A stretch of DNA of 39,141 nt from assembly GCA_905478035.1 (NCBI GenBank), contig CAJQGX010000035.1, forward strand, positions 1-39,141. The letters are read 5' to 3'. Below the pieces are notes generated by a model, which was not told the origin of the DNA, did no database searches, and saw only the letters and a program-made list of their open reading frames with translations. Shown piece by piece: positions 1-8,542 of the stretch. The position numbers were made by a program, and so were the translations under genes. Source of the stretch: an uncultured SAR86 cluster bacterium. Its GTDB lineage: Bacteria > Pseudomonadota > Gammaproteobacteria > Magnimaribacterales > D2472. Numbering within the stretch: the stretch's first letter is position 1; each line of letters opens with the position of its first letter.

Positions 1-808
1 AGTCAATTGAGGATGTGTGATGCGCCTTGTGATATATCTTCCAATCATCTGTTTTAGTTTCAAACCCTTCACTTGAGTAAACTTCATGGACAAGAATATC
101 AACATCCTTTGCATATTTCTTCAAAGAGGTGCTTACAGCTGTATCGCCTGAAAATATTATTTTTTTATCATTTGTAATAAATAAGTAGCCAAATGACTCA
201 AAGAGATCGCCATGACTATTTCTAAAGGCAATTACCTCAACATTAGAGTCTTTATAAATAGTACCTTCATTTATTTCACTAACGATTGATATAAAACCTT
301 TATCATTGGCAGGCTGTGTGCCATTGAGCCGATAATCTATATCAAGTTTATAAGCATCAGTAATATTTTGGGCCATATCTTTTAAACCTTTTGGACCAAA
401 TAAATTCAATTCTGAATCTCTGCCCATCACCCATGGAGTTAGAATCAAATCAGCTAGGCCACCAGAATGATCTGAATGTATATGAGTAAGAAAGGCATGA
501 TTAATATTTTGAAGTTCTAATTGAGGAAATTGCCCGCCCCATGTTGGGGACATTGCTGATATCCTTCTAATAACCCCAGGACCAAAATCAACAATATATG
601 CCTGATCATCAACCACTACTGCATAAGCAGAACCATACCTATCTGGATCAGGGTTTGGGGTTCCTGAACCTAGAACAATTACACTTGTATTAGCACTAAG
701 AAATACATTGAAAAATAATACGAATAGAATGTGTTTAGATTTAAACAGAATGTAGTTTTTGTTCAGGAATAGAGTTTTTGATATCTGTAATGTTATTGTT
801 AATATCAA
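1..808 (-). CDS. Exported metallo-beta-lactamase-fold hydrolase (3' end outside the window)
   Basis: The reading frame is open to the window edge, so the C-terminus is missing. It starts its catalytic domain with VIVLGSGTPNPDPDRYGSA, the usual opening of RNase Z/arylsulfatase-type metallo-beta-lactamase proteins. It carries the metal-binding motif THIHSDHSGG and later SGDTA and KAHHTSS, which fit the remaining metal ligands of the fold. A hydrophobic stretch (ILFVLFFNVFLSA) before the domain looks like a signal peptide, suggesting an envelope or periplasmic hydrolase; the substrate is unknown. There is no in-frame ATG. The only standard start is TTG at 808, which overlaps panD by 68 bp. ATT at 751 or CTG at 748 would give a more typical signal peptide. 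It is last in the coaBC-panBCD run and probably co-transcribed. Confidence 0.72.
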   Translation of the reverse strand, partial: MILTITLQISKTLFLNKNYILFKSKHILFVLFFNVFLSANTSVIVLGSGTPNPDPDRYGSAYAVVVDDQAYIVDFGPGVIRRISAMSPTWGGQFPQLELQNINHAFLTHIHSDHSGGLADLILTPWVMGRDSELNLFGPKGLKDMAQNITDAYKLDIDYRLNGTQPANDKGFISIVSEINEGTIYKDSNVEVIAFRNSHGDLFESFGYLFITNDKKIIFSGDTAVSTSLKKYAKDVDILVHEVYSSEGFETKTDDWKIYHKAHHTSSID

Positions 809-1130
809 AATAAACTAAAGTTGGCTTATGTTCTAAACTTTCGGCTTCATTAAATTCGCCATAGGTACATATGATAACGATATCGTTTAAAGACACTTTA
901 TGAGCAGCAGCCCCATTAACTGAGAGAGTTTTAGAGCCAGATTCGGCTAAGATTAAATAAGTTGAAAACCTCTCACCATTAGTAACATTATAAACATCGA
1001 CTTTTTCATATTCTTGCATACCAGCTGAATCTAAAAAATCCTGATCAACTGCGCAAGAGCCCTCATAATCTAACTCAACCTGAGTTACATTGATTCTGTG
1101 AAGCTTCGATTTAAGTAATGTTTTTAGCAT
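741..1130 (-). CDS. panD: Aspartate 1-decarboxylase (pantothenate synthesis)
   Basis: PanD decarboxylates L-aspartate to beta-alanine, the substrate that PanC joins to pantoate. It is a cytoplasmic pyruvoyl enzyme that cleaves itself. The 129-aa length fits the family (E. coli 126 aa). The Gly24-Ser25 self-cleavage site is visible in EGSC, and Lys9, Arg54 and Tyr58 fall at the same positions as in the E. coli enzyme. The NGAAAH and DIVIICTYG segments are also typical. The ATG is clear at 1130. The gene follows panC by about 43 bp on the same strand, and its end overlaps the beginning of the metallo-hydrolase frame. Confidence 0.96.
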   Translation of the reverse strand: MLKTLLKSKLHRINVTQVELDYEGSCAVDQDFLDSAGMQEYEKVDVYNVTNGERFSTYLILAESGSKTLSVNGAAAHKVSLNDIVIICTYGEFNEAESLEHKPTLVYFDINNNITDIKNSIPEQKLHSV

Positions 1131-1173
1131 AACGGTGCGAAGTATAAGTAATTAAGTGATTTTTTTAAAGTTT

Positions 1174-1989
1174 TTAGTTCTTTACCAATAGATTGTCTAT
1201 AAGCCTAATTCCATTTAAAGACGCCGCTATGGCTAACAAAAGAGGTCTTTTTTTAAAATTACTTACTGGGTTTAATAAATTTGGATCACATATTGTTAAA
1301 TAATCTACTTCAAAACCTAAATTTGTTAAGTTTTGCATTTTGAGTTTTATAAAATCATTCGAAACTTCATCCAAATTGTTAGCCAAATCATTTAGAGTTA
1401 CATGCAAGTTCATTGCAATCTTTTTTTCATTAGTATTAAGATGATTATTTCTTGAAGATAGTGCTAGCCCATTTGCATCACGAACAGTTTCAACTCCTAT
1501 AATTTCTATTGGAAGTTTATTTTCATTAATAAAATTTGATACAAGAATAAATTGTTGGTAATCCTTCTTTCCAAAAAAAACTTTTGTAGGCCTAACAATA
1601 TCAAAGAGTCTATTAACTATTGTTAAAACTCCATCAAAATGCCCAGGTCTATTTTTACCACATAAAAAATTTGATATTTCTGGAGCTTTTATTTCTGTAA
1701 TGTTATCTAAAATAGATTCATCAGGCATAAACAACAAATCACAACCATTTGTTTCAAGCATATGAATATCATCATCAAAGGTCTTAGGATAGTTTTTAAA
1801 ATCCCTCTTATCATTAAATTGAAGTGGATTTATGAAAATAGAAGCTACAACATAGTTTTTTTGAGATTTGGCTTCTTGAACTAATGCTATATGTCCTGCA
1901 TGAAGGTTACCCATAGTTGGAACAAATGATATATCACTTAAATTTTTTCTATAATCTTTAAACTCTTGATATGAGGTTATTATTTCCAA
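1174..1989 (-). CDS. panC: Pantothenate synthetase (pantoate--beta-alanine ligase)
   Basis: PanC condenses pantoate and beta-alanine using ATP to make pantothenate. The sequence has the nucleotide-binding PTMGNLHAGH motif (HIGH-like), INPLQFN, GKKDYQQ and the KMSKS-region VRDANGLALSSRN, all diagnostic. I place the start at TTG 1989 (MEIITSYQEF), 4 bp after the panB stop; this gives 271 aa and an N-terminus like other PanC proteins. An upstream in-frame ATG at 2049 would add 20 unconserved residues and overlap panB by 56 bp. No clear Shine-Dalgarno supports either start. Function is near certain; only the start is open. Confidence 0.94.
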   Translation of the reverse strand: MEIITSYQEFKDYRKNLSDISFVPTMGNLHAGHIALVQEAKSQKNYVVASIFINPLQFNDKRDFKNYPKTFDDDIHMLETNGCDLLFMPDESILDNITEIKAPEISNFLCGKNRPGHFDGVLTIVNRLFDIVRPTKVFFGKKDYQQFILVSNFINENKLPIEIIGVETVRDANGLALSSRNNHLNTNEKKIAMNLHVTLNDLANNLDEVSNDFIKLKMQNLTNLGFEVDYLTICDPNLLNPVSNFKKRPLLLAIAASLNGIRLIDNLLVKN

Positions 1990-1993
1990 TTTT

Positions 1994-2809
1994 TTAAAAG
2001 AATGTATGTTCTTCTGCAGGATAAATTCCAGCCTTAACCTCGCTAACATAACTGTTTAGCGCCTCTTGAATTGAGTTAGAGTCATTCATAAAGTTCTTCA
2101 CAAATTTTGGAGGTTTTTCTAAGCAGGATATACCCAATAAATCATGAATCACCATTACCTGTCCATCAGTTGAAGACCCAGCTCCTATTCCAATGATAGG
2201 AATACTTAATTCATTCATGATTTGTTTCGTGAGTGAATCAGGCACACATTCAAGTAAAAGCATTGCTGCACCTGCTTTTTCTAAAGACATTGCCTCTTCT
2301 ATTATTAAATCTTGTTTATTTGGATCTCTACCTTGAACAAAGTTACCGCCAATTCTATTAATAGCCTGAGGTGTTAAACCCATATGGGCACAAATTGGGA
2401 TACCTCTATCTGCTAACATTGAAGCCATTTTTGATATCCATTCCCCTCCTTCTATTTTTACAGAGTTAGCCCCTGCTTGCATTAATCTTGTTGCATTTTC
2501 AAATCCCATATCATCGGTTGCGTAACTCATGAAGGGCATGTCTGCCATTATGTGTGAACCCTGATTGCCATTAACAACACATTCAAGATGATAAACAAGT
2601 TGATCCATCGTTACTGGTAGAGTGCTGTCATGACCCTGAATTACCATTCCCAGACTATCTCCAACCAAAACTACATCTACACCGGCTTCACAAATTTTTG
2701 ATGTCATGGTTGACTCATAAGAGGTCAAGCAAGTAAATTTCTCTCCACGCTCTTTCATCTTTTTAAGTGTAGATAGTGTTACCTGTTTTTTATCTGAATG
2801 GGATGACAT
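1994..2809 (-). CDS. panB: 3-methyl-2-oxobutanoate hydroxymethyltransferase
   Basis: PanB transfers a one-carbon unit from methylene-tetrahydrofolate to ketoisovalerate, giving ketopantoate, the first committed step to pantothenate. The 271-aa protein shows the TIM-barrel family motifs in order: VGDSLGMVIQGH with the metal-binding Asp, VTMDQLVYH, ADMPFMSY, VKIEGG, AHMGLTPQ, LECVP, IGIGAG and DGQVMVIHDLLG. The ATG at 2809 lies one base after the coaBC stop codon, so translation is likely coupled. The next enzyme of the pathway, ketopantoate reductase (panE), is not in the window; it may lie elsewhere or be replaced by IlvC. Confidence 0.97.
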   Translation of the reverse strand: MSSHSDKKQVTLSTLKKMKERGEKFTCLTSYESTMTSKICEAGVDVVLVGDSLGMVIQGHDSTLPVTMDQLVYHLECVVNGNQGSHIMADMPFMSYATDDMGFENATRLMQAGANSVKIEGGEWISKMASMLADRGIPICAHMGLTPQAINRIGGNFVQGRDPNKQDLIIEEAMSLEKAGAAMLLLECVPDSLTKQIMNELSIPIIGIGAGSSTDGQVMVIHDLLGISCLEKPPKFVKNFMNDSNSIQEALNSYVSEVKAGIYPAEEHTFF

Positions 2810-2810
2810 A

Positions 2811-4007
2811 TTAATTGATATTTGAATGTATTATTTTAAGTATCTGACGAGCTATTCTAATCTTTTTATCTCTTTTTAAGAAAATAGTTTCATTTTTTGT
2901 AATAACATTTACTTCATTTTCATCTACGTCAAAGCCAATAGATTGATCAGATACATCATTAGAGATAATCATATTTAAATTTTTTGAGTTCAATTTATTT
3001 TTAGCATTTTCTTCAACGTTTGATGTCTCAGCTGCAAAACCAACTACATAGGAGTTTTTAAAATGCTCAGCGACCAAACTTAATATATCCTTATTCTTTT
3101 TTAGTTGAATGTCTAACTGTTCAGAGTCTTCTTTTTTAATTTTAGTATCAATGTAATCAACTGGACTAAAATCAGACACTGCCGCACATCCAATAAATAT
3201 ATTAGATTCATCCATAAAGCTCATAACACTTTCCAGCATCTCATCAGCAGAATTGATATTGGATATGTTGATTGCCTTATCTGCATGAAGAGATACTGGA
3301 CCACTAACAAGATTAACATTTGCTCCAAGTTCAATAGCAGCTTCAGCAATTGCATAGCCCATTTTCCCTGAACTATTATTTGATATAAATCTAACTGGAT
3401 CTATCTGCTCCCTAGTTGGTCCAGCTGTAATTGTTATGGTTAATCCAGATAAAATACCTCTATTAGTAGAAGAGGATATTAAAGAAACTATTTCATTAGG
3501 CTCAACCATTCGTCCTGGCCCTATATCCCCGCATGCCTGCTCCCCTTCTGCTGGACCAATGAATGATAATCCTCTTTCACTTAAAATTTTATAATTATCT
3601 TGTGTGGTTTTATCAAGCCACATATTCATATTCATTGCGGGCGCGATATATACATCTGCATTAGTGGCTAGGATTAGTGCGCCCATTAAATCATCAGCAC
3701 GACCATGTGTTATTTTGGAAAGACTTTCTGCTGTACATGGAGCGATTAAAATAATATCAGCCCACTTAGCAAGCTCAATGTGACCCATTGCAGATTCAGC
3801 GTCAGCATCAAGCAAAGAATCATGAATTTGATTTCCTGATACTGCCTGCAAAGTTAATGGTGTTATAAACTCCTTTGCTGACTCTGTCATAACAACTCTG
3901 ACATCCGCACCATCTTTTTTAAAAAGACGAATTATTTCAGCTGACTTGTATGCAGCTATGCCACCCGTAACGCAAAGGATAATATTTTTTTTAGAAAAAC
4001 TTAACAT
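2811..4007 (-). CDS. coaBC: Bifunctional phosphopantothenoylcysteine decarboxylase / phosphopantothenate--cysteine ligase
   Basis: This fused enzyme ligates cysteine to phosphopantothenate (C-terminal CoaB) and decarboxylates the product to phosphopantetheine (N-terminal flavoprotein CoaC). The N-terminal half has the FMN-binding VTGGIAAYKSAEI, MGHIEL with the catalytic His, the PAMNMNMW substrate loop, and ACGDIGPGRM with the redox Cys. The C-terminal half has ITAGPTREQIDPVRFISN and NSSGKMGYAIA. The 398-aa length matches other CoaBC proteins (E. coli 406). The gene is 21 bp after the HupE-like gene, so a transcript from the DUF3604 region could run through. Finding coaBC directly upstream of panBCD puts four enzymes of coenzyme A synthesis together. 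Confidence 0.96.
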   Translation of the reverse strand: MLSFSKKNIILCVTGGIAAYKSAEIIRLFKKDGADVRVVMTESAKEFITPLTLQAVSGNQIHDSLLDADAESAMGHIELAKWADIILIAPCTAESLSKITHGRADDLMGALILATNADVYIAPAMNMNMWLDKTTQDNYKILSERGLSFIGPAEGEQACGDIGPGRMVEPNEIVSLISSSTNRGILSGLTITITAGPTREQIDPVRFISNNSSGKMGYAIAEAAIELGANVNLVSGPVSLHADKAINISNINSADEMLESVMSFMDESNIFIGCAAVSDFSPVDYIDTKIKKEDSEQLDIQLKKNKDILSLVAEHFKNSYVVGFAAETSNVEENAKNKLNSKNLNMIISNDVSDQSIGFDVDENEVNVITKNETIFLKRDKKIRIARQILKIIHSNIN

Positions 4008-4028
4008 TGCTTGTTTGTATATAAGATT

Positions 4029-4979
4029 TTAGAGAATCATACCAATTACACGGTCTATAAACCAATAAAAGCCCATGCCACCAATACTATAGCTAGCTAC
4101 TACTTGAACAAATTTATAATGATTTATCTTTCTTGATAAATAGATAATTATTAATGGTATAGGTATTAGCGCTATTTGGGCTAATTCAATGCCAATATTA
4201 AAAAATAATAGTGATAAGAATATATTATTATTTGCAATACCAATGTCCATTAAAGCACTAGCGAATCCTAGACCATGCAAAAGACCAAAACTAAAAGCCA
4301 TTAACCAAGGTGTTTTTATTTTTAAATCAGACTTACCTATTTCTAATGCTAAATAAACAATTGTCAGGGCAATTAATGCTTCTACAGTGCCTTGAGGTAA
4401 TGCAATAATATTAAATACTGACAAGCCAAGTGTAATGCTATGCGCAATAGTAAAGGCTGTAATAGTTTTAATAATATTAACAAAGCCTGAAATACAAAAA
4501 AGTAGTCCAAAGATAAATAAAATATGATCCAGTCCATCAAATAAATGACTAACTCCTAGATTTAAATAAGATGTTGGGTAGTATTGCTGTTCAATAGGTA
4601 CCTTAATAGAAGATTTTTGCAGATTAACTAAACCTTCAAATGTATCATTGGTAAAATTTATCGTTACCAAGGCATCAGTTAGAACACTTAGATTTATTAT
4701 TGACAAAGTATTACCTTTCAAGGACTCATTGCAATTTAAAGTTACTTTTTCAATGAGATATTTACCCTGAATATATGGTATTTCTGAATTAGATAAACAA
4801 TTATCAGGAAATATAACTTCTGCTCTTTTTCCTATATTCTTAAATGGATACATCCAGGTAGCTTCATAAGTGAATACTTCGCTGTTAGTTTCAGTTATTA
4901 CAAGATGTGCCGGATTAAATTCATGAGACTGAATTTCAAATACAAAGAAGAGAATAAATAAATTTATAATTCTCTTCAT
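4029..4979 (-). CDS. HupE/UreJ-like membrane protein with exported N-terminal domain
   Basis: The 316-aa protein begins with a signal peptide (FILFFVFEIQSHE), followed by about 120 residues of beta-rich extracytoplasmic sequence. It ends in a membrane domain of roughly six segments from residue 140. The membrane part carries HLFDGLDHILF (His145, Asp148, Asp151, His152), FTIAHSITL and FGLLHGLGFASAL, the conserved His/Asp motifs of the HupE/UreJ family. Characterised members of that family are implicated in nickel or cobalt uptake. A metal-transport role here is inference. Its start overlaps the stop of the isomerase gene (ATGA, 4976-4979), so the two are translationally coupled. No hydrogenase or urease genes are nearby. 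Confidence 0.82.
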   Translation of the reverse strand: MKRIINLFILFFVFEIQSHEFNPAHLVITETNSEVFTYEATWMYPFKNIGKRAEVIFPDNCLSNSEIPYIQGKYLIEKVTLNCNESLKGNTLSIINLSVLTDALVTINFTNDTFEGLVNLQKSSIKVPIEQQYYPTSYLNLGVSHLFDGLDHILFIFGLLFCISGFVNIIKTITAFTIAHSITLGLSVFNIIALPQGTVEALIALTIVYLALEIGKSDLKIKTPWLMAFSFGLLHGLGFASALMDIGIANNNIFLSLLFFNIGIELAQIALIPIPLIIIYLSRKINHYKFVQVVASYSIGGMGFYWFIDRVIGMIL

Positions 4980-5776
4980 TCAATTCTAAGATTGGGATTA
5001 ATAATAACTGTATATTCTGATCTAACATCATTTATAAAATTATTAATTGCTCCTTCTTTTTTTTCAGCTAATAGATCAAGCTCAACCTTGTCTATAACTA
5101 CATCAAGGTGCGGATAAAACCCTGATCTAAAATCATTTATAAAAATAATGTGATAACCAAATGATGATGGATATGGACCACTCCATTTATTTAAATTAGA
5201 TTCATTAAAATGAGTATTAAAGTTATTTCCAAATTCATTTTCGATCTCTTTAAGATTAATATCAGCAAAATTCTTACCAAGAAAGAATGGATCAGATTTT
5301 ATATCTAAAACATCATTTGATATTTGATCAAAAGCAATTTGCGATCTCGATTTAGAGTTATTATCTGAAGAAAAAAATAGATGAGTAAAACTATAGACTG
5401 GCTCTACATAATACTTATCTTTATTTTTTTTAAAAAAGGCATTAAGTTCTTTTCTTTTAGGTTTATTAGGTAATGATTCTTGTTTTAAGAAAGAAATTTT
5501 TTGTGCAAGTCTTCTTTTTATTATTCTGTCGTCTTCATTTAGACCCAATAAAAGTGCCTCTCTGTATAAAATCTCTTCCTCAACAAGGTTATTGATAATT
5601 CTTGATACTTCATCTTCAGTTGGAATCCTCCCAACTTGAGATTTCCATGCAGATATTAAGCTCTTTATTTCTTGATCTGATATGTAGATGCTTTTGTTAT
5701 CTTCATTATTAAAGCCTATATCAATAAGATATAAGATAAACCCTATCAAGAAAAATATTACTATCTTTGATTTCAA
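4976..5776 (-). CDS. Parvulin-like peptidylprolyl isomerase, membrane-anchored
   Basis: This 266-aa protein has one N-terminal hydrophobic segment (IVIFFLIGFILYLIDIGF), so it is probably anchored in the inner membrane facing the periplasm. A SurA/PpiC-type chaperone region follows (EEEILYREALLLGL). A C-terminal parvulin-like domain contains VYSFTHLFF and WSGPYPSSFGYHIIFI, matching the end of the rotamase fold. It probably assists folding of exported partners. The start codon is TTG at 5776; no in-frame ATG is available. It lies 30 bp after the DUF3604 gene and overlaps the HupE-like gene by 4 bp, which suggests it serves one of those two products. Confidence 0.84.
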   Translation of the reverse strand: MKSKIVIFFLIGFILYLIDIGFNNEDNKSIYISDQEIKSLISAWKSQVGRIPTEDEVSRIINNLVEEEILYREALLLGLNEDDRIIKRRLAQKISFLKQESLPNKPKRKELNAFFKKNKDKYYVEPVYSFTHLFFSSDNNSKSRSQIAFDQISNDVLDIKSDPFFLGKNFADINLKEIENEFGNNFNTHFNESNLNKWSGPYPSSFGYHIIFINDFRSGFYPHLDVVIDKVELDLLAEKKEGAINNFINDVRSEYTVIINPNLRIE

Positions 5777-5806
5777 TGTTTATATTTAAATGGTTATTTT
5801 TAACTT

Positions 5807-7963
5807 TTACTCATCACCAAAGACGCTAACACTGCCACCAAGAGGTATCACATCTACTTCAGATTTGGCTGGTATATACCAAATAGGTGATGTCCATGCT
5901 CTTTCCTGAATTGTCTCATGCTGGTCTTCTCTAGGCTTATGCCCTGCTTTGATTGCATCCCATGTTGTCCATCTGCAAGATGGATTTTCAAGTACTCTTA
6001 CATAATAAAATGATTTATTAATTAAGCTAAAGTCTGGATCTTTCCAAATAGTTTTGAGTTCTGCAGAGCCTCTGTCTTGTGAAATTGAACAATCAGCAAT
6101 ATTTACCATAGCCCCATTATCGGGACATCTATTTGTAATCGGATCAACATCCATTCCATCTGAACAGGCAACATCGTAAACCTTCTCATGAGGCATACCG
6201 CTATTAGAATCAACCCAGCCTTTTATGATTTGTACTCTTTGAAGTGGGGCACCATTTTTATCTTTTTGAGCCCATACCAAGAAATCTGGAGAACGATTTC
6301 CATCATGCATGAGATCAGCACCCATCGTAACCCCCTTATCATAAGCCTGGCTTACCAATGTATCTGAGCTTAAATCAATTGACGATAAATCATATCCAGC
6401 AAAAAATCTTACTGCCATTCTTGTGCCTGATGTAGCAAAAGTTTCTTTTCTTTTAAATGCTTTGAATATAGAGTCTCTTGTGTTTTCTTCAGCCCATGCA
6501 ACAGCCAAACCAGATGCACCCCATTGTGTGAATCCAGTGTTAGCAAAAGTTCTTCCATCAATATTAACAGTACTTATTGGTTGATTGAATGCCTCCATAT
6601 ATTGGGTGAGTCTTTCAATATTTTCATCTTTTAAAGGAATGCTTCCTCTATTTTCTCCATCACCATCTAGAAGGCCAATTTTTGACCAGTAGTTACTTTC
6701 ATCATAAGCACCAGCACCTGTATGAGTATCACTAGAGCCAATTAATCCAAACTTATATGGATTACCTTGATGGGTAAAGTCTAAGGTTAGTCCATTTAAG
6801 TAAGCTTCCCTTACATAGCTTCCTGATGGCTTGCTATATGTAGGTGGTCTGCTGCCAACTCTATAATCAACAATTTCAAAATCAGCCCATTCGTCATCAG
6901 GTGATAATAATGGATGTGTTTCAGAGGTTCCTTTAACCTGAGTGATCTCAACTATAGGTTCATTCCTCATTCTTTTTTCTGCATATGCTTTGTTTATTGC
7001 ATTTGCTTTAAAAGTTTCAGATTCAAACATTTGGCCATTTGAACCATTGGGATTATGGGGCATTGATACTGAGTCAATACCTTTATCTCTTAATGCATCT
7101 TGCCATGTCCAAAGATCTTCTGGGTTTAAAGAATCAATCCTTGTCCAAGGCCTTATTGGTGCTTGAGAAGAATTAAATATTACATTTCTATGAAGATTGC
7201 CACCTTCTGTATCTGTTGATGATGTAAATTCATATCCTATAAAAGTAGTAAAGTTACCAGGATCATTATGTTCATTAGCAGATCTTGCTATATCAGCCCA
7301 TGCTGATTTGTGCGTCTTGTAATCAAAGGTCTTAAGTGCCAACTGTGTATTGTGAGTTAGCCATGCTTTTAAAATTTTTGGATGCCAGTTTGGGTACGGC
7401 TGAAGAATGGCTTGACCTAAAACACTACTAAAAATGTCTGATCTTTGACCAGCTGAATCTACTGTAAGGTTTTCTGGTCTATTAAGATTGTGAAATGGTT
7501 TAATAACATCCAATTTTGATATTTCAGTCGATGTGTCAGCATAAGCCTCAATCATACCCATAAAGAAACCATGATCAGTTACTGAGTAAAAATCTAAAGG
7601 TTCTCTTAGCTTCATTTCATAGCCAAGTGGATGTTCAATCCCCTCACCTTTTGCATATCTGTAGGCATCATCAGGTGTTGCAGTTACTCCAAAAACATAA
7701 GCATCGAAAGAATATTTAGTATGAACGTGAAGATCTCCATAATATGGATTTCTATCTTCATTTGGATTTGAGGTGAAGTTATCTTCTTTGCCTTTAATTG
7801 AGAAATCAACAATTTCTTGAGAACCTTCTTTCTGTAGCATCTTAAATACATTTAGGATGGGTCGTTTATTGTTTACATCGAAATCTATTACTAGCAGTAA
7901 TGATATATATGCAATAGGTACAACCAATAATGCATACATAAGGCGCTTTGTATTTTTGTTCAT
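5807..7963 (-). CDS. DUF3604 family PHP-like metal-dependent phosphoesterase, membrane-anchored
   Basis: The 718-aa protein has an N-terminal transmembrane anchor (about residues 8-28) and a large extracytoplasmic domain. It starts with GDLHVHTKYSFDA (His79, His81), then SVTDHGFF (Asp130, His131), GYEFTSS, MPHNPNGSNG and SSDTHTGAG. These are the ordered metal-binding motifs of PHP-type phosphoesterases and match the DUF3604 family, whose substrate I cannot name. The ATG at 7963 has a good GGGAG site just upstream; an in-frame TTG at 7975 adds only four residues and is unlikely. It is first in a run with the isomerase and HupE-like genes, and metal supply by HupE is an attractive but unproven link. 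Extra cysteines near residues 595-650 could form disulfides. Confidence 0.88.
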   Translation of the reverse strand: MNKNTKRLMYALLVVPIAYISLLLVIDFDVNNKRPILNVFKMLQKEGSQEIVDFSIKGKEDNFTSNPNEDRNPYYGDLHVHTKYSFDAYVFGVTATPDDAYRYAKGEGIEHPLGYEMKLREPLDFYSVTDHGFFMGMIEAYADTSTEISKLDVIKPFHNLNRPENLTVDSAGQRSDIFSSVLGQAILQPYPNWHPKILKAWLTHNTQLALKTFDYKTHKSAWADIARSANEHNDPGNFTTFIGYEFTSSTDTEGGNLHRNVIFNSSQAPIRPWTRIDSLNPEDLWTWQDALRDKGIDSVSMPHNPNGSNGQMFESETFKANAINKAYAEKRMRNEPIVEITQVKGTSETHPLLSPDDEWADFEIVDYRVGSRPPTYSKPSGSYVREAYLNGLTLDFTHQGNPYKFGLIGSSDTHTGAGAYDESNYWSKIGLLDGDGENRGSIPLKDENIERLTQYMEAFNQPISTVNIDGRTFANTGFTQWGASGLAVAWAEENTRDSIFKAFKRKETFATSGTRMAVRFFAGYDLSSIDLSSDTLVSQAYDKGVTMGADLMHDGNRSPDFLVWAQKDKNGAPLQRVQIIKGWVDSNSGMPHEKVYDVACSDGMDVDPITNRCPDNGAMVNIADCSISQDRGSAELKTIWKDPDFSLINKSFYYVRVLENPSCRWTTWDAIKAGHKPREDQHETIQERAWTSPIWYIPAKSEVDVIPLGGSVSVFGDE

Positions 7964-8020
7964 TTTTACTCCCAAAATTAGTAAATAAATATTATCACAT
8001 GGAGAAACATATTGATTGGT

Positions 8021-8049
8021 TTATTAAATATAACTAATAAGACTATAAT
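8021..8049 (+). promoter_or_regulatory. Probable promoter of tRNA-Arg
   Basis: A perfect TATAAT -10 box lies at 8044-8049, 13 bp before the tRNA. A weak -35 (TTATTA, 8021-8026) sits 17 bp upstream. Expected transcription start is near 8056. This is assigned by position and motif only. Confidence 0.5.
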
Positions 8050-8062
8050 TGCACAACAAATT

Positions 8063-8139
8063 GCGCCTGTAGCTCAGTTGGATAGAGTACTTGGCTTCGA
8101 ACCAAGGGGTCGGGAGTTCGAATCTTCCCGGGCGCGCCA
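8063..8139 (+). tRNA. tRNA-Arg (anticodon TCG)
   Basis: The 77-nt sequence folds as a standard cloverleaf. The acceptor arm pairs GCGCCTG with CGGGCGC (one G-T pair), the D arm has AGCTCAGTTGGATAGAGT, and the seven-base anticodon loop CTTCGAA gives anticodon TCG (arginine, CGA codons). The T arm contains GTTCGAAT. The discriminator is G and the CCA end is encoded. It is the only RNA gene on the plus strand here and is flanked by minus-strand genes. Confidence 0.96.
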
Positions 8140-8161
8140 ATTTAAATATAAGCTTTAGAAA

Positions 8162-8542
8162 TTAGGTTCTTTCTATTTCGCCGCCATTAGAGAGCCATTC
8201 CCCAAAGCCACCAATATTAAAAACATTTTTAAAACCAATGTCCTCTAGCACTTTAGCAGCGAGAGCAGAACGATAACCACCAGCGCAATAAACAAGAATA
8301 AATGTATCATCATTGATATTGATTGGGTTATGTAAAGAATTAGGAGCTAGTTTAAATTCGATCACACCTCTTGGAATATTTACTGCATTTTTTATCAATC
8401 CAAGACTCTGAACTTCTGACTCTTCCCTTACATCAATAATTACATGTGGTTTATTATCTATAATTTCAATAGTCTCTTCATAAGCAAGTCTTTTAATCTG
8501 GTTGTTGGCTTCTTCTAGAAGAGTGTTTAATGAAATATGCAT
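8162..8542 (-). CDS. Rhodanese-domain protein
   Basis: A single-domain rhodanese of 126 aa. It shows the CH2A motif VIIDVREESE (Asp37, Arg39), the active-site loop VYCAGGYRSA with the persulfide-forming Cys86, and the closing NIGGFGEWLSNGG. Such proteins carry sulfane sulfur between cytoplasmic partners; the donor and acceptor cannot be read from the sequence. There is no signal peptide. Its ATG overlaps the stop codon of the EamA transporter gene (TAATG at 8540-8544), indicating coupled translation. Confidence 0.9.
   Translation of the reverse strand: MHISLNTLLEEANNQIKRLAYEETIEIIDNKPHVIIDVREESEVQSLGLIKNAVNIPRGVIEFKLAPNSLHNPININDDTFILVYCAGGYRSALAAKVLEDIGFKNVFNIGGFGEWLSNGGEIERT

Noticed and set aside
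6942-7166. Plus-strand hydrophobic frame inside the DUF3604 gene
   Set aside because: Antisense to a conserved metal-binding region; its hydrophobicity is a by-product of the opposite strand.
7963-7975. Upstream TTG start for the DUF3604 protein
   Set aside because: The GGGAG site lies inside this extension and is correctly spaced for the ATG at 7963.
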